In this document: one piece after another, positions 31,066 to 42,041 of the stretch
How positions within the stretch are numbered: the stretch's first letter is position 1
How the letters are laid out: each line of letters opens with the position of its first letter
Assembly: GCA_958450365.1 (NCBI GenBank)
Contig: CAUEEP010000742.1
Coordinates: 4,631,001-4,695,000 of the forward strand
Direction: 5' to 3'
DNA: 64,000 nt
Source of the DNA: Mesorhabditis belari
Taxonomy: Eukaryota; Nematoda; Chromadorea; Rhabditida; Rhabditidae
The notes under the pieces: model-generated
What the model saw: only the letters and a program-made list of their open reading frames with translations
The model's database searches: none
What the model was told of the DNA's origin: nothing
Translations under genes and position numbers: made by a program

Positions 31066-31399
31066 CTTGTACTTCAAGTCTTCAAAAGATTGCTGAGATC
31101 AACGAGACAACTTTTGAATGCTTCATCGGACAAGGAAGGGATACAACACATTGAGCACCACTTGAAGTAAACAAAAACTCATTTTATTGATAGCCCTCGA
31201 AGCTAGAAGTTCTTAAACTATACCAGCATATACCAAGCAAGCCGTTAACAATGGAACAAACTGGTTGTCTAAAAGAATACCGTATATAAGGATGTCAAAT
31301 GAAATACTACCAAAAGTTAAGCAACAAGTTGAACTCTATAAATAAGAGAAGTAGCTTTCAAATCGCTTAATCCAGACTCTTGACCAGATTTCGAGCTTT

Positions 31400-31540
31400 G
31401 GCTAACGATAGAAGAAGGATAGAAGAAGGATAGAAGAAGGATAGAAGAAGGATAGAAGAACGATAGAAGAACAATAGAAGAATGATAGAAGAACGATAGA
31501 AGAACGATAGAAGAACGATAGAAGAACGATAGAAGTTTAC
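31400..31540. repeat. GATAGAAGAA-type minisatellite
   Basis: About twelve units of 11-12 bases (GGATAGAAGAA, then ACGATAGAAGA). Confidence 0.85.
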
Positions 31541-32499
31541 GAGAAGCCAACAGACCTGTAGAGAGAGCCAACAGTCTTGTAGAGAGACCAGTTTTTTCTG
31601 TTGTTTGTTTTTGTCTTGTACACTAGTCTTTTACACTGGTCTTGGCTTTATTAAACGACCAGTTAGAAGTGAGAAATCTTGGAATTATCAATAGAAATCG
31701 ACTCTTCTTTAGTTTTTTTACCAGTGAAAAATTCATAAAATTCACGGAATTACAAAGATGAAGCTAAAGTTGTAGTGTTAAAAAGCTAATTACTTTCAAA
31801 CCTCATGATTTATAAAAAATTCTATTCAACTCCTAAAAGCAAGGCTTGTTTGCAAAGCTTGCCGAATCACCGAGTTTTTTAGCTTAAGCTGGATTTGTTA
31901 ATTGATTTGTTAGCTGGATTTGTTAATTGAAAAAAAAACTAGAAGATAGTTAAATCTTTCATTAAATAAATCAGGTCAATGAGAACGATAATTGATTGAT
32001 TTCTATTCGAAATAATGACTTGGAAAGTTTACTAATAGCTAAACAGCTAATAACTAAACATCTTGCAGTCAATGTCTGAGAAATGCTGGTTTGTTCTTGA
32101 TCTATTTCAACGGCTACAAACAATCTTTTGGAACAAATTTCAGCATGTTTGCTGAAGACTACAATCAGTCATTTTGGAAATAAAAATCTTTGATAAAAGA
32201 GATTTTGAAATATAAAAGTAAAAAAGTATAAAAGTTAGCCGGTACTATTTTGTTATATTTTGTTATATTTTGTTATTATTGTTATATTTTATCCAGCAGT
32301 AGCTTTGTTTCATTTCAAAAGTTTCTATTTGATTTCTATTTGAGCCTGAAAAACTCTCTAATGTCATTTGTGAGAATCGTTTGTTCTTGATCTGCTTCAA
32401 AGGCTACAAGCAATCTTTTGGAACAAACTTCAGCATGTTTGATAAGTTAAAGTTAGACGGTACCAACATGTTTATCCAGCAGTAGCTTTGTTTCTTGTC

Positions 32500-32632
32500 T
32501 AACCTTCTTGTCTTTCTTGTCTTTCTTGTCTAACTTTCTTGTCTTTCTTGTCTATCTTATCTAACTTTCTTGTCTTTCTTGTCTTTCTTGTCTTTCTTGC
32601 CTAACTTTCTTGTCTTTCTTGTCTCTGTCTAA
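32500..32632. repeat. CTTTCTTGT repeat
   Basis: Tandem CTTGTCTTTCTTGTCTAA variants for about 130 bases, immediately upstream of the 32.8-kb secreted-peptide gene. Confidence 0.85.
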
Positions 32633-32799
32633 ACTGAGCTTTATTAAAGCGATAGTCCAATTATATCTAGGCTATAAAATGTGAAAGCCAGATAAGCCAG
32701 ATAAAGGCTGATAAAGCAGTTACTTTTGACCTGAATCTTGCAATATGTTGAGGTATAAGAAGATCGTAAAGCTATCTATTGTAGAGCAATAATTTTAGC

Positions 32800-33030
32800 A
32801 TGATCCGAAATGCTCTCTTCATGATCGTTTCAGCCGTATTCTCAAAATCTCAAGTTGAATCTGGGAATGTGACACAAACCACAGTGAGTATCAGATTAGT
32901 TGAAACGCTTGTTTGTCAATTCTAGCAATCAAACGAATACAGAGACTATTTTGATTTTGAAATCCGAATGTTAACAACTGGGACATCTGAAACATTTGAA
33001 ACTTTCCAAAAAAAGCTAATTTCTGAATGA
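32800..33030 (+). CDS. Small secreted peptide gene, two exons
   Basis: Exon 1 32800-32883 (28 codons) MIRNALFMIVSAVFSKSQVE..., a signal-peptide-like start; donor ACA|gtgagt; 42-base intron ending TTCTAG; exon 2 32926-33030 reads NEYRDYFDFEIRMLTTGTSE and stops at TGA. Phase 0 at the junction, 62 aa in total. The hydrophobic core is modest. Exon 1 length (84 nt) and phase match the 41.3-kb gene. Exon 2 has loose likeness to the 47.6-kb exon (Y-x-D-Y, then MT-x-x-T). Family not recognised. Confidence 0.55.
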
Positions 33031-33189
33031 TTGACCTTTTTCTGAGTCACCGATTCGGAAGTCAGACTCTCAACTTCTTTCACTAATCCAATCAAGCACT
33101 TTCCAATTCACAGAGAGCTTTCCCGAATCAATTTTTGCTTTCCACCCACCACACAGAATATCAAATCAATGAAATGATGTTTCAGAATA

Positions 33190-35235
33190 ATATAATAAAC
33201 TCTGGAATCATTAATTCAAAAAAACAGATCTTCATCTGTTCGCTTTTGCTTTCACCTGTTCAAAACTCAAAAACAAACAACAAATTTTTGATTTTTGATT
33301 AGAATTTTTTGAAAATCAATTGGAATTAAGAGTTTAAAACTTTAAAAAAAGGAATTTGATTTGTTAGAAAGAAAAAAGATTTAAAAGTGATCGAAACCAG
33401 TACCATTTACAACCATTTACACAGTACATATTCCCAATTAGTAATAATACAATTTGCGTTTGAAAGTTGCCACCCAGGACCCGCCAAGACTTTTGTCCAT
33501 GACTGTAAATACTAGAATCATTAATTCAAAAAAACAGATCTTCATCTGTTCGCTTTTGCTTTCACCTGCTCAGAACTCAAAAACAACAAACAAATTTTTG
33601 ATTTTTGATTAGAATATTTTGAAAATCAATTGGAATTAAGAGTTTAAAACTTTAAAAAAAGGAATTTGATTTGTTAGAAAAAAAAGATTTGAAAGATTTT
33701 GATCTAAACCAGTACCATTTAAAACCATTTATACAGTACATCTTCCCAATTAGTAACGCTATCGCTAAACGCTAACGTAATCATCTTTATTCAAAAGTTC
33801 AAAGTTCAAACTCAAAAGAACTTTTCGATAATCAAGTCATTTTTTATTTTTTAAGCAATTTTAGAGTTTAGAAGCTAGTGTGGTTGAATAATAATAATAA
33901 TAATACTTTATTCAAACGATAAAGTGAAAGAAATCATAGAGAAATGCACAGTGATACTTAATCATACAATACATACTGAAATCAATAAGCCAATTACTTA
34001 CGGCAAAGAGCCACTAGATCTAAAGCATCGATACGTTTCTTGAATATGAAAAGCGACTGAATTTCTCGTATGTCGTTTGGGAGCAAGTTCCATAATCTAG
34101 CGGCTCTAACGGGAAATGAATTTGATAAAGAGGCATTGGAAGCAAAGGGAATTTGCAAAAGGAATGAGCCACTTCTGGGCCCTGACCGCGGTTTAAATTT
34201 GAAAAAGTCTATAAACAAAGGGCTAATCTGTTTACAACGGAGGATTTTGAAAGTTTCGACTAAATCAATGACAAATGACAGAAAAGATTGAATGACAGAA
34301 AAGCAAAAGAACGTCGTGTAGAAAGAAAATAGAGAAAAAGGTCACCCTAAATTGGAATTGCTTTAAAAAAGGAATTTGCTTTGTTAGAAAAGAAATATTT
34401 AAAAGATTTTGATCTAAACCAGTACCATTTACAACCATTTACACAGTAAATCTTCCCAATTAGTAATAATAAATACTAGAATCATTAATTCAAAAAAACA
34501 GATCAAAAAGCAGATCAGAATCATTTTTGAATTAATGATTCTAGTATTTATTATTACTAATTGGGAAGATGTACTGTGTAAATGGTTTTAAATGGTACTG
34601 GTTTAGATCAAAATCTGCCCAATTAGTAATAATAAATACTAGAATCATTAATTCAAAAAAACAGATCTTCATCTGTTCACTTTTGCTTTCACCGGTTCAG
34701 AACTCAAAAACAAACAACAAATTTTTGATTTTTGATTAGAATTTTTTGAAAATCAATTGGAATTAAGAGTTTAAAACTTTAAAAAAAGGAATTTGCTTTG
34801 TTAGAAAGAAAAAGATTTGAAAGTGATCGAAACCAGTACCATTTACACAGTACATCTTCCCAATTAGTAACGCTATCGCTAAACGCTAACGTAATCATTC
34901 ATCTTTATTCAAAAGTTCAAAGTTCAAACTCAAAAGAACTTTTCGTTCGCTTCAAAAAAATCTTCAAAAATCTGTTCGCTTTTGCTTTCATCTGTTCAGA
35001 ACTCAAAAACAACCAACAAGTTTTGATTTTTGATTAGAAATTTTAAAAATCAATTGAAATTAAGAGTTTAAAACTTTAAAAAAAGGAATTTGATTTGTTA
35101 GAAAAAAAAGATTTGAAAGATTTTGATCTAAACCAGTACCATTTACAACCATTTACACAGTACATCTTCCCAATCTTCCCATCTTCGCTAAACGCTACGT
35201 TCATCATTCATCTTTATTCAAAGATCATACCCAAA
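33190..35235. repeat. Roughly 300-bp unit in four to five direct copies
   Basis: Unit from TCATTAATTCAAAAAAACAG through GCTTTTGCTTTCACCTGTTC and ACCAGTACCATTTACA to CCCAATTAGTAA, starting near 33205, 33515, 34640 and 34970, with a partial at 34350-34500 and an inverted partial at 34520-34615. The LINE copy 2 is inserted in the array. AACGCTAACGTAATCATC marks a sub-family end. Confidence 0.85.
33891..34258 (-). mobile_element. 5'-truncated LINE 3' end, copy 2
   Basis: Virtually the same sequence as 23205-23567, with a longer (AAT)n tail (33891-33906). The RT C-terminal frame (34218-33994) is intact and gives the same protein tail. Identical 5' truncation point near GTTTACAACGGAGGATTTTG, then AAAGTTT. 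Confidence 0.85.
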
Positions 35236-35530
35236 ACAACTTTTCGATAATCAAATCATTTTTTATTTTTAAGCAATTAAAATAAATGTCAGTTATCTTT
35301 GCGCTGATTGAACCCACCGAAAAAAAAAATTTTTCTCTGTTTTTAATGCAATCAAACCCCCGCATTTTGTAATTTCTCTAGTAAATAATCAGAGAAAAAA
35401 AAACCGGGTTTGATTATTTGTGTTTAACAAGCTCGGGGACCCGAATGCTTGGCTTCTATTAGTCGAGCAATTCATCTGAGACTTGCCTTTTTTGAGAAAA
35501 ACAGGGAAAAGGCCCAGTGAAGGAGGTGGA

Positions 35531-35560
35531 GACCCGCCCATCCCCAGTTCACCTATAAAA
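35531..35560 (+). promoter_or_regulatory. GC-box and TATA box of the 35.6-kb gene
   Basis: GACCCGCCCATCCCC at 35531-35545 and TATAAAA at 35554-35560, about 76 bases before the ATG. This is the arrangement found at 61541-61565 before the paralogue. Such GC-rich patches are rare in the window. Confidence 0.65.
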
Positions 35561-35635
35561 TCCGAGATTTCTCACCAACAACTATCTTTCTAAAGCTTTA
35601 TCTTTCTTCAGCTTTATCTTTCTTCTCAATTCACC

Positions 35636-36180
35636 ATGATTCCCGATTTCCCGTTGCCCGATGAAATCGAACTTTTGCTTTCAAAACCAGTGAAACCGCT
35701 TTTCTCAAATTACTCGATGAAATGGTTGCCGGATGCGCTGAGAACTCACGCCTCATTGACACCGCAATCGTCTCAATCAAGCTTTGGTGGGTTTATTGAT
35801 AGCTACAGTAGTACAATAATAAACTTATCTACCGTAGGTACAGTAGTACCTGGAATTGATGTTAGACTAGCAGAAATAGCCTTAATCTAGCCGTCCAATA
35901 CTATCAACTAGTCTTAGTCTAGCTAGTCTTAGTCTAGCATTTCCGTAAGCCCAATATCTGGATCTCTTTACTTATCCAACAATTTACAGATCTCAAAAAG
36001 GAGGCCTCTCCTAAACCCGAGCCTCTCTCCACCCATCAACAACTCCGGAAATCGCTTCGACGCCTCGCCTTCGGAGCCAAGAAAACCACGCACATTAAAC
36101 CGGAGAAAATGAAACAACAAACGATAAACGCGGTGCAAATGTTGGCACAAATCTCGACGCATTTCCTTCAAAAGTTATGA
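35636..36180 (+). CDS. MIPDFPLPDEIELL-type two-exon gene, paralogue A
   Basis: Unrecognised family. Exon 1 35636-35786, exon 2 35990-36180, phase-1 intron of 203 bases; 113 aa. N-terminus MIPDFPLPDEIELLLSKP, then a Ser/Thr-rich linker TPQSSQSSF; exon 2 is basic (LRKSLRRLAFGAKK) with a predicted helix near the end (TINAVQMLAQISTHFLQKL). No signal peptide or membrane segment. Paralogue B at 61682 shares the N-terminal 14-18 residues, the intron phase with Asp-Leu across the junction, and the terminal LQKL. TATA and GC box upstream; AATAAA at about 36713. A short acidic/aromatic N-terminus with a basic helix hints at a protein-protein adaptor, but that is only a guess. Confidence 0.8.
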
Positions 36181-36299
36181 TATCAGACCAAGTTTTTTGC
36201 GATTACAATTACAGTTCAATGTTTTATTTTCACATTTTTGATCTCATTTTTGATCTTTCCAAATTCTCGCCGAATTGTCATCTTTCAACTGAATACTTT

Positions 36300-36420
36300 G
36301 ATCTCGTTTCTAATCTCACCACACTTAAATGCTAATTTGATCTCTTAAATGCTAATTTATTATGCTAACTATTGTGCTTTATTATGCTAATTATTATGCT
36401 TTATTATGCTAATCACACCT
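36300..36420. repeat. TTATGCTAATT repeats in the 3' flank of paralogue A
   Basis: Six or so imperfect TTAAATGCTAATTT / TTATTATGCTAATTA units in the probable 3' UTR. Confidence 0.7.
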
Positions 36421-36893
36421 GTTCTCATTTCATTTAATCTCCGCTCATTCTCATCATTTCATTTCATCATTCCCATCAAAATTACTAGAAATTCTGTACT
36501 TTGTTTAGCTTTTTTTAAATTCTCTTTCATAGATCTCACTCCCAAATGTCTGTACAGAAGGATTTTTTGAGAGTATTCGACATTACGGGTCTCTCCCAAA
36601 TGGAACAATTGCCTTCACCATTTTTTTTCTTATACTTTTTATGTGATTAAAGTGATTTAAGTGATTTAAGTAATTTAAGTAATCTTTTTATTTTATGTTT
36701 CATGTTTTATGAATAAATTTGCATTATTATACTAATCTTTTCAATTCAAAAATCCCATAAAATACGCTAAAATTGAAGAAAAGATTGACTCAGAATAAAA
36801 AAAAACGATTTTCTTTCGTCAATCAAGTGTAATCTTTTATCCATCACTTATTATACAAAGAACAAAACTAGAGTTTATCTTTAAGCTATTTAT

Positions 36894-37366
36894 ATATGTT
36901 GTGTCCGATTTAGATTTCCGTCCGATTTAGATTCAATCTAAATCGGACGTCCGATTTAGATTGAACTTATCGCGGACGTCCGATTTAGATTACAGTCTAT
37001 ATCGGACGTCCGATTTAGATTCAATCTAAATCTTATATAGATTGAACAATAATATAAACATGTTTAGTATATTTTCTTAAGCGTTTTCTGTAGTTTTCTG
37101 CATTTTCAAAGGTCTTTTATTGATTATTTCTGAAAGTTAGCCTTACTTTTCAGAAAAAATCAATAAAAGACCTTTGAAAATGCAGAAAACTACAGAAAAC
37201 GCTTCAGAACATATACTAAACATGTTTATATTATTGTTCAATCTATATAAGACGTCCGATTTAGATTGAGTCTAAATCGGACGTCCGCGATAAGTTCAAT
37301 CTAAATCGGACGTCCGATTTAGATTGAATCTAAATCGGACGGAAATCTAAATCGGACACAACATAT
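36894..37366. mobile_element. 472-bp foldback with nested palindromes
   Basis: ATATGTTGTGTCCGATTTAG at the left, exact inverse at the right; arms of about 220 bp meet around 37130. Within each arm CGGACGTCCGATTTAGATT and its inverse repeat 4-5 times, so each arm is itself a series of small palindromes (GGACGTCC centres). The inner arms carry GAAAATGCAGAAAACTACAG. No ORF. Confidence 0.9.
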
Positions 37367-37796
37367 AGATTAAAAAGCAATACCGGAAAAAACGCTTTTT
37401 AGACTAGTTTCCAAGGTGACTGTGCAGTTTCAATGAAAAATTGAAAAATTTCTAAAAAGAAGTTAGACTACACAACTGAATGAGGGGGATGCCGGTTTAA
37501 TTACAGTATTTACGGTAGTATAGTTAATATCGCTAATATAACAATCAGCTAATATAGCGAATTCTTTTTTCCTTTTTTTCTTCTCATTTCTATAGCCAGC
37601 GTGTTTTGTGTTAAAAACTCAAAAATCGCAAAATTTCCACACGTTCTTCTCATTCACGAGAAATCTTTTTCCTTCAAAACAAACAATTTAATATTCATTA
37701 ACTGTATGAGAAAAAAAACTACTATTCCAGGAAAAAAACAAAAAAATTTTGTAGCCAATTTTACAATTTTTTTCATTTTTCCAGCAGCGATTTTGT

Positions 37797-38722
37797 CAAT
37801 GGGAAAATGAGGGAAAAGCGTGAGAGAGAACTCATTTTTTTGAACTGAGAACTCATTTTTTCTGTAAAACGCTAAACTTAGGAGTCCTATGAAATGTTCT
37901 TGCGAATTGTTTGAAGAAAATTTGACAAAAAATGAACTATAAAATAGGTTTTCAGAAAATGTACCTGATTTGAATCTGGATATGAAAAAGGAAATTCAAA
38001 ATTTCTGTCTCAATAATGATTTTTGAGCTTTTAAACTGCTCGAAATCCAACTCCAACTCCAACTCCAACTCCAACTCCAACTCCAACTCCAACTCCAACG
38101 CCAACTCCAACTCCAACTCCAACCCACGCCAACTCCAACCCAACCCAACCCAACCCAACCCAACGCCAACCCAACCAACCCAACCAACTCCAAGCCAACC
38201 CAACCAACTCCAACTCCAATCCAACGCCAACTCAACTCCAACTCCAACTCAACTCCAAGCCAACCAACCCAACTCCAACCCAACGCCAACTCCAACTCCA
38301 ACTCCAACTCCAACTCCAACTCCAACTCCAACTCCAACTCCAACGCCAACTCCAACTCCAACTCCAACTCCAACTCCAACTCCAACTCCAACTCCAACGC
38401 CAACTCCAACTCCAACTCCAACTCCAACTCCAACTCCAACTCCAACTCCAACTCCAACTCCAACTCCAACTTTTGTCGATAGGAAAATGAGGGAAAAGCG
38501 TGAGAGAGAGCTGATTTTTTTTTCGAGCACTGTAAAATGCAAAACCTAGGAGTGCTATGAAATGTTCTCGCGAATTGTTTGAAGAAAATTTGACAAAAAA
38601 TGAACTATAAAATAGGTTTTCAGGAAATGTACCTCATTTGAATCTGGATATAAAAAAGGAAACTCAAAATTTCTATCTCAATAATGATTTTTGGGCTTGT
38701 AAACTGCTCGAAATCCAACTTT
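37797..38722. repeat. CAACTC hexamer array between 240-bp direct repeats
   Basis: 37797-38055 and 38480-38722 are homologous direct repeats (GGGAAAAGCGTGAGAGAGA ... AACTGCTCGAAATCCAACT). Between them is a hexamer array (CCAACT with CAACCC and CAACG variants) of about 420 bases. The array begins exactly at the CCAACT where the repeat ends. ORFs across it (Asn-Ser, Pro-Thr, Glu-Leu or Gly-Val dipeptides) are artefacts of the hexamer. Confidence 0.9.
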
Positions 38723-38929
38723 GAACCGTTTTTGTACTATTTTTTTGAAAAAATCTGAAACAAGTTGTTTGTTTTTTAAACTTTTAAAGTAAAAATTTGA
38801 AATTTTGAGGGGTTTGGCTAATTTTTAAAGAAACATCATCTTTTTCCCATGATCGAATTCACTTATCCCACCAAAAATCCTTTTTCCAAACTTTTTCATA
38901 ATCTAAAGTCAACTTTTAAGTGTTTATCT

Positions 38930-39055
38930 TCTTCTTCTTCCTCTTCTTCCTGTTCTTCCTGTTCTTCCTGTTCTTCCTCTTCTTCTCCTCTTCTTCTTCT
39001 CCTCTTCTTCTTCTTCTCCTCTTCTTCTTCTCCTCTTCTTCTTCCTCTTCTTTTT
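38930..39055. repeat. TTC-rich microsatellite
   Basis: TTCTTCCTG and CTCCTCTTC units, pyrimidine-only on the plus strand. Confidence 0.85.
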
Positions 39056-39494
39056 ATTTTCTATAAACTAATCAACTTCAAACTTTTTGATTTCTCAAAG
39101 ACTATAATGCGTTCTGAATGGATTTCTCCCACTAAAATCCCCCTTTTAAACATGATTTCACATCCAATCTCAAAATTGAAAAATAAAAGTTCTCCTTTAT
39201 GAATTTTTTGAGATTTCAGACTAGATTTTTAACAAGATTCATCAGTTTTTACAAAAATTGAAAATAAAACTCAATGTTTCTGCAGAAAAATGATGTGAGA
39301 AGACGAAAATCCGATGAATTTCGAGCTTTTCTACCACTTACCCCACTTTTCTAATTGTTCTTTTAAATCCATCCTTTAAATCCTTTTAAATCCTAAATCC
39401 GGATGAATTTCACAAAAAAGGATAGGATTTAGAGGATTGAAAAATTCGAAAAGATCTTCTTTTCTTTTCAGAATTACTCATTTTTCTATTTGAT

Positions 39495-39650
39495 TCGATT
39501 CTTTCTCTCTTCTCTCTTCTCTTTTCTCTTTTCTCTTTTCTCTTTTCTCTTTTCTCTTTTCTCTTTTCTCTTTTCTCTCTTCTCTTTTCTCTTTCCTCTT
39601 TTCTCTTTTCTCTTTTCTCTCTTCTCTTTTCTCTTTTCTCTTTTCTCGGT
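39495..39650. repeat. TTTTCTC heptamer array
   Basis: About 22 units of CTCTTTT with occasional CTCTCTT; polypyrimidine on the plus strand. Confidence 0.9.
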
Positions 39651-39899
39651 AATGGTATAAACCCACAATACGCCTACAAGCACTCAGAGATTGAATCATC
39701 CGGTTAATGGGAATTCGATGAGCTGAATTTCTTTCTGCAGAAAAATACAGAATGCTGGATTATTGCAACCATAGAAATCGAAATCGATAAAAGAGAAATC
39801 AACTCGAAAACTTTAACAATTGATTGTTGAGTAAACAATAAAAAGTACTTACTTTAAAAAAAAAGATCATATCATGAAATTTGGGAAATACTGTGGATC

Positions 39900-40345
39900 C
39901 ACTGTGGCCAAATGGTAAATGGGATCGAGTTTATCACTCGATACAATGCTCATTTTCATTTGATAACGGAGCTAAAGTCATTGATAAATTCCAGCTGAAA
40001 TCATGGTATCAAGCATGAAATCATTGGGTATCAAATGTTTTTTTGAAAGACATTTCTTAAGCGAATCGATGCTGGAATACGGTTTTGAGCACGTTTTTTG
40101 CTTTAAGAACATTCCAAACATTGAAATCGATCGAATCAGAACTTGAGGGTGGCCAGTAAAGGTGATCAAATTGGGAAAATGTTGTTTGTGTCATTCTTGA
40201 ACCACTAAGCCATAAGCATCATCTTGCATAAAACACTAAATCTTCTTGCCAAAGTGATTTTTGGCTCACAGAAGATCTTAAGATCAAGATTTTGTTGAAA
40301 ATAACATTGCGGCTGCAATAATCTTGCTGCATCCTGTACAATGAA
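39900..40345 (-). pseudogene. Tc1-type transposase remnant
   Basis: On the minus strand fragments in two frames: FMQDDAYGLVVQE, then LYWPPSSSDSIDFNVWNVLK, then SIDSLKKCLSKKHLIPNDF. This follows the Tc1/mariner pattern of a Q-D-N-like motif, W-P-x-x-S-x-D-x-(N)-x-(I)E/V-N-x-W, then a C-terminal helix. Stops and frame changes show it is inactive. No TIRs were found at its ends. Confidence 0.6.
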
Positions 40346-40439
40346 AAGTTTCTGTGATGTCTGTGGTTTTAGCATTTAAGAGTACAACACTTGGGTAATT
40401 GTGATTATTTTGTCAATCACTCAGCATTTTACTGGAGAT

Positions 40440-41172
40440 CATGGCTGAAGTAGGCTGAAGAACAGTAGGCTGAAGTAGGCTGAAGTAGGCTGAAGTAGGC
40501 TGAAGTAGGCTGAAGAACAGTAGGCTGAAGTAGGCTGAAGAACAATGGGCTGAAGTAGGCTGAAGAACAGTAGGCTGAAGTAGGCTGAAGAACAGTAGGC
40601 TGAAGTAGGCTGAAGAACAGTAGGCTGGTAGGCTGAAGAACAGTAGGCTGGTAGGCTGAAGAACAGTAGGCTGAAGTAGGCTGAAGAACAGTAGGCTGGT
40701 AGGCTGAAGAACAGTAGGCTGGTAGGCTGAAGAACAGTAGGCTGAAGTAGGCTGAAGTAGGCTGAAGTAGGCTGAAGTAGGCTGAAGAACAATGGGCTGA
40801 AGTAGGCTGAAGAACAGTAGGCTGGTAGGCTGAAGAACAGTAGGCTGAAGTAGGCTGAAGTAGGCTGAAGTAGGCTGAAGTAGGCTGAAGAACAATGGGC
40901 TGAAGTAGGCTGAAGAATAGTAGGCTGAAGAACAGTAGGCTGAAGTAGGCTGAAGAACAGTAAGCTGGTAGGCTGAAGAACAGTAGGCTGAAGTAGGCTG
41001 AAGAACAGTAGGCTGGTAGGCTGAAGAACAGTAGGCTGAAGTAGGCTGAAGAACAGTAGGCTGAGGTAGGCTGAAGAACAATGGGCTGAAGTAGGCTGAA
41101 GAACAGTAGGCTGGTAGGCTGAAGAACAGTAGGCTGAAGTAGGCTGAAGAACAGTAGGCTGAAGGCTGAAGA
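40440..41172. repeat. TAGGCTGAAG(AACAG) minisatellite, about 730 bp
   Basis: 10-bp (TAGGCTGAAG) and 15-bp (TAGGCTGAAGAACAG) units alternate, with TAGGCTGG shortened units and an AACAATGGG variant recurring about every 130-190 bases, a sign of higher-order duplication. The two long minus-strand frames are repeat artefacts. Confidence 0.95.
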
Positions 41173-41342
41173 TCATGCTGAATATTCTAAAGTTTGTTAG
41201 TTAAAAGAATAAGAATTCATTGATATAACACAACTGCAGTTGATTAGCGAAATGTAACTGGCCACTTAATTATTCTGCGTCCCCCATTTAGTTTCTCCAA
41301 TTCCCAAATCAACCTGATCTTGCTCGTTAGAAAAAGCTGCAA

Positions 41343-41687
41343 ATGGAGAAGAAAGAACTGCGAACTGTATTTCTCGTTTGGTTAGTCATACAAGCCACAT
41401 CCATTTGTGTTCACTCCCTAATTTTGGTGAGAGAAGTTTTCTCTTTTCTCTTTTCTTTTCTTTTCTTTTCTTTTCTTTTCTTTTCTTTTCTTTTCTTTTC
41501 TTTTCTTTTCTTTTCTTTTCTTTTCTTTTCTTCTCACACCCAGCCACCACACCCAATCTCACTATGTTTTGCTAATGAAATCAGCTTCTCACTAGTTTCT
41601 TTTTTTTGCAAACTGATTACTCAAAGTTTTCAGGCAAAACAAACCACCGCACCCACATGTGAATCATTTAGTGAAATATGGGTTTAG
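41343..41687 (+). CDS. Small secreted peptide gene, two exons
   Basis: Exon 1 41343-41426 (28 codons): MEKKELRTVFLVWLVIQATS then ICVHSLIL, with a strong hydrophobic core after a basic start. Donor TTG|gtgaga; the intron contains a (TTTTC)n tract and ends TTTTCAG; exon 2 41634-41687 encodes KQTTAPTCESFSEIWV and a stop. Phase 0, 45 aa; a further exon is possible because GG|gtttag follows TGG. Mature peptide function unknown. Confidence 0.55.
   Translation: MEKKELRTVFLVWLVIQATSICVHSLILVREVFSFLFSFLFFSFLFFSFLFFSFLFFSFLFFSSHTQPPHPISLCFANEISFSLVSFFCKLITQSFQAKQTTAPTCESFSEIWV
41432..41530. repeat. (TTTTC)n pentamer repeat
   Basis: About 19 uninterrupted units inside the intron of the 41.3-kb gene, probably also serving as its polypyrimidine-rich intron body. 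Confidence 0.95.
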
Positions 41688-41920
41688 TAATGGAAACACA
41701 TTGCTTCTGGTGAACCGATTGGCATTACGAATGTGATCATTTCGAAGCCCTTCTCCAAGATAGGCTTAAAAAGTTTTCGAGTTTCTCGAAAAGTTTACCC
41801 GAAAGTAAACTCGAGTTCTAATTGGTAGACTGAATAAAAAATGAATAGCTTCAATCGATTTCCCGACCATGAAAACCCCCGAGCACAAATTTACCGCTCA
41901 ATATTCTTTTTCTAGATCAC

Positions 41921-42041
41921 AAAGCAAAAAAGAGTTCTGTGACGAGGTGTTCTATGTGTGGCCGGGCAATCGCTCTTCATCTGGCCAACTGCCCTGATGT
42001 ACGGTGCTTCTCTTTTGTAATCCGTAAAGACTGAAAGTTTG
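41921..42041 (-). CDS. Unassigned terminal exon (KREAPY..VGQM segment)
   Basis: Minus strand: TTTCAG acceptor at about 42042, then FTDYKREAPYIRAVGQMKSD, then CPATHRTPRHRTLF and a stop near 41921. Open for about 38 codons, with protein-level likeness to the repeat copies at 26.57 and 27.2 kb. Upstream exons were not located. Could be a gene whose exon was copied elsewhere, or a member of the repeat. Confidence 0.4.

Noticed and set aside
38016..38549. Long frames over the CAACTC array (Asn-Ser, Pro-Thr and Gly-Val dipeptides)
   Set aside because: A hexamer repeat keeps several frames open on both strands; no splice or start evidence.
40413..41176. Two overlapping 220-245-codon minus-strand frames
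   Set aside because: Entirely within the TAGGCTGAAG minisatellite whose 15-bp units preserve frame.
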